Shown here in pieces: positions 54,163-64,000 of a stretch of 64,000 nucleotides of DNA. The number at the start of each line of letters is the position of its first letter. Position 1 is the stretch's first letter. A program made the translations under genes and the position numbers. The DNA is taken from contig NC_080734.1 in assembly GCF_019097595.1 (NCBI RefSeq), positions 5,585,892 to 5,649,891 on the forward strand, written 5' to 3'. The notes under the pieces are model-generated. The model had not been told where the DNA came from. It made no database searches and was given only the letters and a program-made list of their open reading frames with translations. This DNA is from Hemibagrus wyckioides (lineage: Eukaryota > Chordata > Actinopteri > Siluriformes > Bagridae).

Positions 54163-57100
54163 ACACTGTACTTTTACTGTAACTGTTACTTCATGTAACA
54201 CACACTGCACTTTTACTGTAACTCTTACTACATGTAACACACACTGCACTTTTACTGTAACTCTTACTACATGTAACACACACTGCACTTTTACTGTTAC
54301 TGTTACTACATGTAACACACACTGCACTTTTACTGTAACTGTTACTTCATGTAACACACACTGCACTTTTACTGTAACTGTTACTTCATGTAACACACAC
54401 TGCACTTTTACTGTAACTGTTACTACATGTAACACACACTGTACTTTTACTGTAACTGTTACTACATGTAACACACACTGTACTTTTACTGTTACTACAT
54501 GTAACACACACTGCACTTTTACTGTAACTGTTACTACATGTAACACACACTGCACTTTTACTGTAACTGTTACTACATGTAACACACACTGTACTTTTAC
54601 TGTTACTACATGTAACACACACTGCACTTTTACTGTAACTGTTACTACATGTAACACACACTGTACTTTTACTGTAACTGTTACTACATGTAACACACAC
54701 TGTACTTTTACTGTTACTGTTACTACATGTAACACACACTGTACTTTTACTGTAACTGTTACTACATGTAACACACACTGCACTTTTACTGTAACTCTTA
54801 CTACATGTAACACACACTGCACTTTTACTGTAACTCTTACTACATGTAACACACACTGTACTTTTACTGTAACTGTTACTACATGTAACACACACTGTAC
54901 TTTCACTGTAACTCTTACTACATGTAACACACACTGCACTTTTACTGTTACTACATGTAACACACACTGTACTTTTACTGTTACTGTTACTACATGTAAC
55001 ACACACTGCACTTTTACTGTAACTGTTACTACATGTAACACACACTGCACTTTTACTGTAACTGTTACTACATGTAACACACACTGCACTTTTACTGTTA
55101 CTGTTACTACATGTAACACACACTGCACTTTTACTGTTACTGTAACTACATGTAACACACACTGCACTTTTACTGTAACTGTTACTACATGTAACACACA
55201 CTGCACTTTTACTGTAACTGTTACTACATGTAACACACACTGCACTTTTACTGTAACTGTTACTACATGTAACACACACTGCACTTTTACTGTTACTGTT
55301 ACTACATGTAACACACACTGCACTTTTACTGTTACTGTTACTACATGTAACACACACTGCACTTTTACTGTAACTGTTACTACATGTAACACACACTGCA
55401 CTTTTACTGTTACTGTTACTACATGTAACACACACTGCACTTTTACTGTTACTGTTACTACATGTAACACACACTGCACTTTTACTGTAACTGTTACTAC
55501 ATGTAACACACACTGCACTTTTACTGTAACTGTTACTACATGTAACACACACTGCACTTTTACTGTAACTGTTACTACATGTAACACACACTGCACTTTT
55601 ACTGTTACTGTTACTACATGTAACACACACTGCACTTTTACTGTAACTGTTACTACATGTAACACACACTGCACTTTTACTGTAACTGTTACTACATGTA
55701 ACACACACTGCACTTTTACTGTAACTGTTACTACATGTAACACACACTGTACTTTTACTGTAACTGTTACTACATGTAACACACACTGCACTTTTGCTGT
55801 AACTGTTACTACATGTAACACACACTGCACTTTTACTGTAACTGTTACTACATGTAACACACTGCACTTTTACTGTAACTGTTACTACATGTAACACACA
55901 CTGTACTTTTACTGTAACTACATGTAACACACACTGCACTTTTACTGTAACTGTTACTACATGTAACACACACTGCACTTTTACTGTAACTACATGTAAC
56001 ACACACTGCACTTTTACTGTAACTGTTACTACATGTAACACACACTGCACTTTTACTGTAACTCTTACTACATGTAACACACACTGCACTTTTACTGTAA
56101 CTCTTACTACATGTAACACACACTGCACTTTTACTGTTACTGTTACTACATGTAACACACACTGTACTTTTACTGTAACTGTTACTACATGTAACACACA
56201 CTGCACTTTTACTGTTACTGTTACTACATGTAACACACACTGCACTTTTACTGTAACTGTTACTACATGTAACACACACTGCACTTTTACTGTAACTCTT
56301 ACTACATGTAACACACACTGCACTTTTACTGTAACTCTTACTACATGTAACACACACTGTACTTTTACTGTTACTGTTACTACATGTAACACACACTGTA
56401 CTTTTACTGTAACTGTTACTACATGTAACACACACTGCACTTTTACTGTTACTGTTACTACATGTAACACACACTGCACTTTTACTGTAACTGTTACTAC
56501 ATGTAACACACACTGCACTTTTACTGTAACTGTTACTACATGTAACACACACTGTACTTTTACTGTTACTGTTACTACATGTAACACACACTGCACTTTT
56601 GCTGTAACTGTTACTACATGTAACACACACTGCACTTTTACTGTAACTGTTACTACATGTAACACACACTGTACTTTTACTGTAACTCTTACTACATGTA
56701 ACACACACTGCACTTTTACTGTAACTCTTACTACATGTAACACACACTGCACTTTTACTGTTACTACATGTAACACACACTGTACTTTTACTGTAACTGT
56801 TACTTCATGTAACACACACTGCACTTTTACTGTAACTGTTACTACATGTAACACACACTGCACTTTTGCTGTAACTGTTACTACATGTAACACACACTGC
56901 ACTTTTACTGTAACTGTTACTACATGTAACACACACTGCACTTTTACTGTAACTGTTACTACATGTAACACACACTGTACTTTTACTGTTACTGTTACTA
57001 CATGTAACACACACTGCACTTTTGCTGTAACTGTTACTTCATGTAACACACACTGTACTTTTACTGTAACTGTTACTTCATGTAACACACACTGCACTTT

Positions 57101-60100
57101 TACTGTAACTGTTACTACATGTAACACACACTGCACTTTTACTGTAACTCTTACTACATGTAACACACACTGCACTTTTACTGTAACTCTTACTACATGT
57201 AACACACACTGCACTTTTACTGTTACTACATGTAACACACACTGTACTTTTACTGTAACTGTTACTTCATGTAACACACACTGCACTTTTACTGTAACTC
57301 TTACTACATGTAACACACACTGCACTTTTACTGTAACTCTTACTACATGTAACACACACTGCACTTTTACTGTTACTGTTACTACATGTAACACACACTG
57401 TACTTTTACTGTAACTGTTACTACATGTAACACACACTGCACTTTTACTGTTACTGTTACTACATGTAACACACACTGCACTTTTACTGTAACTGTTACT
57501 ACATGTAACACACACTGCACTTTTACTGTAACTCTTACTACATGTAACACACACTGCACTTTTACTGTAACTCTTACTACATGTAACACACACTGCACTT
57601 TTACTGTTACTGTTACTACATGTAACACACACTGTACTTTTACTGTAACTGTTACTACATGTAACACACACTGCACTTTTACTGTTACTGTTACTACATG
57701 TAACACACACTGCACTTTTACTGTAACTGTTACTACATGTAACACACACTGCACTTTTACTGTAACTCTTACTACATGTAACACACACTGCACTTTTACT
57801 GTAACTCTTACTACATGTAACACACACTGTACTTTTACTGTTACTGTTACTACATGTAACACACACTGTACTTTTACTGTAACTGTTACTACATGTAACA
57901 CACACTGCACTTTTACTGTTACTGTTACTACATGTAACACACACTGCACTTTTACTGTAACTGTTACTACATGTAACACACACTGCACTTTTACTGTAAC
58001 TGTTACTACATGTAACACACACTGTACTTTTACTGTTACTGTTACTACATGTAACACACACTGCACTTTTGCTGTAACTGTTACTACATGTAACACACAC
58101 TGCACTTTTACTGTAACTGTTACTACATGTAACACACACTGTACTTTTACTGTAACTCTTACTACATGTAACACACACTGCACTTTTACTGTAACTCTTA
58201 CTACATGTAACACACACTGCACTTTTACTGTTACTACATGTAACACACACTGTACTTTTACTGTAACTGTTACTTCATGTAACACACACTGCACTTTTAC
58301 TGTAACTGTTACTACATGTAACACACACTGCACTTTTGCTGTAACTGTTACTACATGTAACACACACTGCACTTTTACTGTAACTGTTACTACATGTAAC
58401 ACACACTGCACTTTTACTGTAACTGTTACTACATGTAACACACACTGTACTTTTACTGTTACTGTTACTACATGTAACACACACTGCACTTTTGCTGTAA
58501 CTGTTACTTCATGTAACACACACTGTACTTTTACTGTAACTGTTACTTCATGTAACACACACTGCACTTTTACTGTAACTGTTACTACATGTAACACACA
58601 CTGCACTTTTACTGTAACTCTTACTACATGTAACACACACTGCACTTTTACTGTAACTCTTACTACATGTAACACACACTGCACTTTTACTGTTACTACA
58701 TGTAACACACACTGTACTTTTACTGTAACTGTTACTTCATGTAACACACACTGCACTTTTACTGTAACTGTTACTACATGTAACACACACTGCACTTTTG
58801 CTGTAACTGTTACTACATGTAACACACACTGCACTTTTACTGTAACTGTTACTACATGTAACACACACTGCACTTTTACTGTAACTGTTACTACATGTAA
58901 CACACACTGTACTTTTACTGTTACTGTTACTACATGTAACACACACTGCACTTTTGCTGTAACTGTTACTTCATGTAACACACACTGTACTTTTACTGTA
59001 ACTGTTACTTCATGTAACACACACTGCACTTTTACTGTAACTGTTACTACATGTAACACACACTGCACTTTTACTGTAACTGTTACTACATGTAACACAC
59101 ACTGTACTTTTACTGTAACTGTTACTACATGTAACACACACTGTACTTTTACTGTAACTACATGTAACACACTGCACTTTTACTGTAACTGTTACTACAT
59201 GTAACACACACTGCACTTTTACTGTAACTCTTACTACATGTAACACACACTGTACTTTTACTGTAACTGTTACTACATGTAACACACACTGCACTTTTAC
59301 TGTAACTGTTACTACATGTAACACACACTGCACTTTTACTGTAACTACATGTAACACACACTGCACTTTTACTGTAACTCTTACTACATGTAACACACAC
59401 TGCACTTTTACTGTTACTACATGTAACACACACTGCACTTTTACTGTAACTGTTACTACATGTAACACACACTGTACTTTTACTGTAACTGTTACTACAT
59501 GTAACACACACTGCACTTTTACTGTAACTCTTACTACATGTAACACACACTGCACTTTTACTGTTACTACATGTAACACACACTGCACTTTTACTGTAAC
59601 TGTTACTACATGTAACACACACTGTACTTTTACTGTAACTGTTACTACATGTAACACACACTGTACTTTTACTGTAACTACATGTAACACACTGCACTTT
59701 TACTGTAACTGTTACTACATGTAACACACACTGCACTTTTACTGTAACTCTTACTACATGTAACACACACTGCACTTTTACTGTAACTGTTACTACATGT
59801 AACACACACTATACTTTTACTGTAACTCTTACTACATGTAACACACACTGCACTTTTACTGTTACTACATGTAACACACACTGCACTTTTACTGTAACTC
59901 TTACTACATGTAACACACACTGCACTTTTACTGTTACTACATGTAACACACACTGCACTTTTACTGTAACTGTTACTACATGTAACACACACTGTACTTT
60001 TACTGTTACTGTTACTACATGTAACACACACTGCACTTTTACTGTAACTGTTACTACATGTAACACACACTGTACTTTTACTGTTACTGTTACTACATGT

Positions 60101-61049
60101 AACACACACTGCACTTTTGCTGTAACTGTTACTACATGTAACACACACTGCACTTTTACTGTAACTGTTACTACATGTAACACACACTGCACTTTTACTG
60201 TAACTGTTACTACATGTAACACACACTGTACTTTTACTGTTACTACATGTAACACACACTGTACTTTTACTGTAACTGTTACTACATGTAACACACACTG
60301 CACTTTTACTGTAACTCTTACTACATGTAACACACACTGCACTTTTACTGTTACTACATGTAACACACACTGTACTTTTACTGTAACTGTTACTACATGT
60401 AACACACACTGTACTTTTACTGTAACTGTTACTACATGTAACACACACTGCACTTTTACTGTTACTGTTACTACATGTAACACACACTGTACTTTTACTG
60501 TTACTGTTACTACATGTAACACACACTGCACTTTTGCTGTAACTGTTACTACATGTAACACACACTGTACTTTTACTGTAACTGTTACTACATGTAACAC
60601 ACACTGTACTTTTACTGTTACTGTTACTACATGTAACACACACTGTACTTTTACTGTAACTGTTACTACATGTAACACACACTGCACTTTTACTGTAACT
60701 GTTACTACATGTAACACACACTGTACTTTTACTGTAACTGTTACTACATGTAACACACACTGTACTTTTACTGTTACTACATGTAACACACACTGTACTT
60801 TTACTGTAACTGTTACTACATGTAACACACACTGTACTTTTACTGTAACTGTTACTACATGTAACACACTGTACTTTTACTGTAACTGTTACTACATGTA
60901 ACACACACTGTACTTTTACTGTAACTGTTACTACATGTAACACACACTGTACTTTTACTGTTACTGTTACTACATGTAACACACACTGTACTTTTACTGT
61001 TACTACATGTAACATACACTGCACTTTTACTGTTGCTTCATGTAACACA
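54163..61049. repeat. 39-bp minisatellite array, about 6.9 kb (roughly 175-180 units)
   Basis: The unit reads 'catgtaacacacactgcac' then 'ttttactgtaactgttacta' (39 bp). Common variants are t for c in 'ctgtac', 'gttactgtt' for 'gtaactgtt', 'gtaactctt', 'cttcatg', and 'ttttgctg'. A 33-bp form lacks six bases of the TGTAAC part, and a 37-bp form lacks one 'ac' (near 55851, 59161, 59681 and 60861). Each unit holds a small hairpin, GTTAC-TACAT-GTAAC. The order of variants repeats at 1470, 462 and 520 bp. The array ends 310 bp before the slc35f1 splice acceptor. Minus-strand frames of up to 1594 codons (13-residue period VLHVVTVTVKVQC, or CVTCSNSYSKSAV after a 37-bp unit) come from the unit length and absence of stops. 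Confidence 0.98.
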
Positions 61050-61358
61050 CAGTTATTACATGTTACACATCTGCATGCTTACTATTTCACTTAACATTCA
61101 TTCTGTAATGTTTGAACTTTCTGTACTGTACTGATTTTAACTTCCTTTCTTAAATCTTGTTCATTTACATCCACAGTCTAAAGAGGAGTGGGTTTTCTGC
61201 CGGGTTTTCATTTTACTTCAGGTTTTCTGTTGTATATAACCGTGTACATCCCATTATCCTGTCCAGCTGGTCTCTGGCTGCTGGGAATGAATTGGCCAAA
61301 AAATATGTGGAAAAAATTCAACTAAAGGTGAAGAATGATTTGTCTTGTTCTGTTTCAG
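61050..61358 (+). other. Intron end between the minisatellite and the slc35f1 exon
   Basis: About 300 bp of AT-rich sequence with a normal pyrimidine-rich 3' splice site (61340-61358). A plus frame running through it into the exon has no upstream coding support. Confidence 0.6.
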
Positions 61359-61486
61359 GTGAAGAGAATTTACTGGCGATCCTGAAGAGACGATGGTGGA
61401 AGTACTTGATCCTCGGCGTGATCGATATCGAAGCCAACTACCTGGTCATTAAAGCTTACCAGTACACCACGCTGACCAGTGTACAG
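61359..61486 (+). CDS. slc35f1: slc35f1 next internal coding exon (TM3 region)
   Basis: This is the exon that follows the one at 25304-25479. The acceptor is TTCTGTTTCAG (AG at 61357-61358) and the donor is CAG^GTCAGT (GT at 61487). It enters in phase 1, completing the split Gly codon, and ends in phase 0. The peptide begins [19 protein letters not shown] and continues [20 protein letters not shown], then SVQ. This is the charged loop and third transmembrane helix of SLC35F1/F2-type transporters, including the conserved EANY and AYQYTTLTS motifs. The length (128 nt), phases and sequence all fit one transcript with the upstream exon. The remaining helices (about seven) must lie downstream of the window. 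The nearest upstream feature is a 6.9-kb minisatellite that ends about 310 bp before this acceptor. Confidence 0.95.
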
Positions 61487-61544
61487 GTCAGTATTCAGTG
61501 GACTTGTACAGCATTTTAAACATGTTTAGAGTTTTTGTTTGTTA

Positions 61545-61800
61545 GTTTGTCTTTTACCATCGCTGCCTCTGACTTGCTGATTAGGGACAGATATAGATTT
61601 AAATTGTAAACATGAGACAAACCAAGACAATGTAAATATAAATAAACAAATAACAATACCAGACTTAGGTCAAAAACATATACATATCTTGAATTCGGAA
61701 ACTTAGAAAAGGATATACAGCATATACAAGCAGATCCAGAGGGAAACAGAACAGGGGAGAATAAAACGAGAAAACAAGACAACGGTCATGACAATAAGAA
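61545..61800. repeat. Old repeat fragments
   Basis: 'accatcgctgcctctgactt' with 'gctgattagggacagatat' matches part of retroposed repeat R (compare 26655 and 14245). The following A-rich text ('gacttaggtcaaaaacatat', 'gagaaaacaagacaacg') resembles the stretch at 31100-31350. Confidence 0.5.
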
Positions 61801-63000
61801 AATGAAAAACAGAAGCACATGATGCTTGTTGCTGTCAGAGTGAATCAATACAGCATGAATAAAGGTCACTGTCACAGTATGTACCTCCAAACCACAAGCC
61901 CAAGTTCCCATTGTGGTTGCTGTAGCAACCATGCATCGATGGTGACCTTTAGTCCTATCATATTGCTTTATTTTTTGTTATTATATGTTGTTTGAAAGCA
62001 AACAGCAAATAATTGCGTTTTAGTCAGCAAAAATCTGCAGACCGGTCAAACTGCACGTTAATTATTCAGTTTGCTGCTCCCCAGAAAAACAAGGTTTTTA
62101 TTTCAGGGTTTTTTGGCAGGCTGAACTCCAAAACATGATATTTAGATGGTTATCTCTCCTTGGTGTCTAATTGTCATTATAATGATTGGTGTTTGGGTCT
62201 AGATTAATTCAACACCAAATAAAATGAAGTCCATTTGAAGTTTTTAGACTGTTGCTGCACTTCAGTGTGAAATTATAACATTGGCCATGTCACTAAATGC
62301 ACAGGACGATTTAACTGTACAACTGTTGTGCTACCCATGTGGCTAGCTAATGTTAATGTGAGCTAATTTTCAACACATTGAAAATACAAATACAAGCTGA
62401 GTGACTAGCAGCTAACTAACTGGCCAGCTAAGTTAGCAATAGTGATGCTAGGCTTGTTGTGATGGTTATATAACATGTGACCTGTATTGAAATGAATGCC
62501 GTAGTCTATTAATGGGTGAATTCTTTTGATTAAAATGAAAATCACAGGTTTGGGTGAAATGAAACTCTATACAATGGCTTGTGATGTCACTCACTGGAAT
62601 GGAATTTTCCAGAAATCCATCAAACATCCTTACAGATGTTATTATGGTTCCATCGTACGTCTGTGACAGTTTGGTTGGAGATTATATTATTTTTTTTGTC
62701 ATCTTATTGTCATCTATTGTCAACTTGCTCAGCAGCATCAGCGGCTCAGCATCGATGATGTGTGAGGCAGATTTTTTTTGTTTTTTTTCCTTATTTGAAG
62801 ATCTGTCAAAAATAGTAAATGTACAGACACTGATCGTCATCCACTGCTGGCTGTAGTAGTCGTGTATAAGACCGTTTCAGTAATAAAACACTCCCCTGGT
62901 CAGTGCTTGTCAGTTAATCCTCACTAAAACATTGTTGGTTGTGAAACGGTCTTATTCAGAGCAGGATTAACACCTCTGATTAGGCAGAGGTGGTTTGAAA
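61801..63000. other. AT-rich intronic sequence with a short inverted repeat
   Basis: A gctag/ctagc-rich patch lies at 62340-62460. The perfect 13-bp inverted pair 'taagaccgtttca' (near 62868) and 'tgaaacggtctta' (near 62942) encloses about 60 bp and could form a stem. No coding signal was recognised. Confidence 0.45.
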
Positions 63001-63017
63001 GATTATTAGAGTCCTTC

Positions 63018-63048
<31 letters not shown>

Positions 63049-63128
63049 AGCTTCAAATAATCATTCAAACCACCTGAGAGAGTGGAAGAGAGTGACAGAT
63101 ACAGAGTGAGACAGACAGATTAAGAGAC

Positions 63129-63164
<36 letters not shown>

Positions 63165-63332
63165 TCTGTGTGTGTGTGTTGTATGTGAAAGAGAAAGAGA
63201 GAGACAGAGACAGAGTGTGTTTGCAGGAGAGAGAGAGTGTGAGAGAGTGTGTGTGTCTGTGTGTGTTGTATGTGTATGTGAAAGAGAGAGACAGAGGCAG
63301 AGTGTGTTTGTGGGAGAGAGAGAGAGAGAAAG
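63018..63332. repeat. GA and GT microsatellite cluster with a duplicated segment
   Basis: (GA)n at 63019-63043 and 63131-63162. After that, two similar stretches combine GT and GAGA runs with 'gagacagag' and 'cagagtgtgtttg' (63163-63230 and 63245-63320). The open frames on both strands are repeat artefacts. Confidence 0.9.
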
Positions 63333-63805
63333 ATTGATTTCTTTCCTATTCATTACTCTGATTCTGGCCGTTAATGGCGTGATTGCTGAAGATGCTACAG
63401 ATGGATCTGTGGGACAGACAGTGGTTTTTCTTTTCTTTTTTCATGCAACAACACAACAGCACAGAGAGAGACACACATCCAAAGAGAATCAGAATTCGGG
63501 CTCTAGAGATCGGATTAAACGGACCAAACTAGAGAAGGACGAATTCAGTCAACTAAACAAACAAACAAGGTGAAATCAAGGGCGCAGAATCACGTCATTA
63601 CAAAGTGTTTTATTCTTATCACTGATACTTTTGATCAGTTTATAGTTACTTTAATTGTGGTGGAATGTCCATGAAAGAGAGGGAAAAAAACAAGAGCCTG
63701 TTGAAAGAATCATTGTCTGTAGCTGCTGTAATGCAAGTGATAACAAGAACTTGTTTCATGAAACAATAAATGTGTTTATGAATATAGAAAAAGTATGATA
63801 TCCTG
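63333..63805. other. Intronic sequence, nothing recognised
   Basis: No repeat or coding signature was noted. Confidence 0.4.
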
Positions 63806-63810
63806 CTTCT

Positions 63811-64000
63811 CAGTGGTGCAGTGGCTTAGTGGTTAGCATGTTTGCCACACTTCGCTGGGATTTGGAGGTTCTGCATGTGATGTGTGTCTTCTTGTGCCTC
63901 AGGGGTTTTACTCTGGGTTCTCCAGTTTCCTCCCTCATTCCAAAGACGTGTTGAAGGCTGTTTGGCATTTCTAAGTCTAGAGTGTGTCTATGCTTGTTCC
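63811..64000 (+). repeat. Dispersed teleost repeat with tRNA-like head, cut by the window end
   Basis: Begins 'gtggtgcagtggcttagtgg' and continues 'gttagcatgtttgcc', 'tgcctcaggggttttactct', 'ggttctccagtttcctccct' and 'ccaaagacgtgttgaaggc'. This is the order of a common teleost interspersed repeat. The 3' end is beyond the window. Confidence 0.65.

Larger units (their letters stand above)
25480..61358 (+). other. slc35f1: slc35f1 intron between the two visible exons (35,879 bp)
   Basis: Bounded by GTAAGA at the 5' end and TTCTGTTTCAG at the 3' end, with matching phase-1 reading frames in the two exons. It is filled with transposon relics, microsatellites and minisatellites; no host exon was recognised inside it. 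Confidence 0.9.
61487..64000 (+). other. slc35f1: slc35f1 downstream intron (partial)
   Basis: Starts with GTCAGT after the CAG codon at 61484-61486 and continues past the end of the window. It contains a short SINE/LINE-tail fragment near 61550-61600, a gctagc-rich patch near 62340-62460, a 13-bp inverted repeat near 62868, GA and GT microsatellites at 63020-63330, and the start of a dispersed repeat at 63811. No further exon was found. Confidence 0.8.

Noticed and set aside
54386..59170. A 1594-codon minus-strand open frame, and the 576-, 456-, 352-, 327- and 310-codon frames near it, as protein genes
   Set aside because: They are entirely 13-residue (or 11-residue) repeats caused by 39- and 33-bp tandem units without stops. 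They switch type at 37-bp units, overlap in two frames, and have no promoter, splice or domain evidence.
54163..61049. A CRISPR array
   Set aside because: The 39-bp units follow each other directly without unique spacers, and the genome is vertebrate.
61157..61519. A 120-codon gene starting at 61157
   Set aside because: Only the part from 61359 to 61486 is coding; the upstream part is intron that happens to be open through the splice acceptor.

Overview
This is a 64-kb piece of a vertebrate genome, almost certainly a teleost. Two short conserved coding exons with canonical splice sites lie in repeat-rich, AT-rich intronic DNA. The repeats are typical of fish: several Tc1/mariner lineages, tRNA-derived SINEs with the 'cgctctggat' tail, an L2/CR1-type LINE with an AATAAAATTTGA-like end, and long microsatellites. 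The SINE types at about 8.8 kb and 27.2 kb resemble ones I associate with catfishes, so a siluriform or related fish is my best guess. No cpDNA, bacterial or viral gene structure is visible.

The only host gene I can support is slc35f1, a ten-TM solute carrier of the nucleotide-sugar/drug-metabolite transporter superfamily, on the + strand. Its exons are at 25304-25479 (phase 2 in, phase 1 out) and 61359-61486 (phase 1 in, phase 0 out). Together they give a continuous 101-codon stretch, joined across a 35.9-kb intron. Everything before 25304 is upstream intron and everything after 61486 is downstream intron. The first exon and the rest of the gene lie outside the window.

Layout. 1-25 kb (upstream intron): a minus-strand Tc1 relic (2.3 kb), a 60-bp-period degenerate minisatellite with a palindromic MITE inside it (3.9-5.4 kb), a pogo/Tigger-like MITE (6.0 kb), one copy of a three-copy dispersed repeat (7.3 kb), SINE relics, two related gctagc-rich repeat blocks (10.6 and 14.8-16.4 kb), a 40-bp minisatellite (16.8-17.5 kb), an internally deleted Tc1 copy abutting an unidentified 518-bp inverted-repeat element (18.5-19.7 kb), and 1.8 kb of degenerate trinucleotide repeat (22.1-23.9 kb). 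25.5-40 kb: a second copy of the dispersed repeat 30 bp after the exon, an IR/DR-type Tc1 copy (29.1 kb), a better preserved Tc1 copy (32.6 kb), a third Tc1 relic split by a retroposed element with a 14-bp target duplication (35-36.2 kb), and a GAATCA-rich minisatellite. 40-53 kb: a long run of polypyrimidine then polypurine microsatellites, a 99-bp minisatellite split by a 523-bp Tc1 MITE (42.6-44.6 kb), and a 5'-truncated LINE (49.9-51.6 kb). 54.16-61.05 kb: a 6.9-kb array of a 39-bp unit with higher-order repeats, ending about 310 bp before the second exon.

The very long open frames in this window (up to 1594 codons) come from tandem units whose length is a multiple of three and which lack stops; I do not regard them as genes. 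I found no convincing new gene system. The most unusual object is the 39-bp hierarchical array next to the slc35f1 splice acceptor, followed by the nested insertions and the unidentified inverted-repeat and three-copy elements. All family names come from recognition by eye, without any database search.
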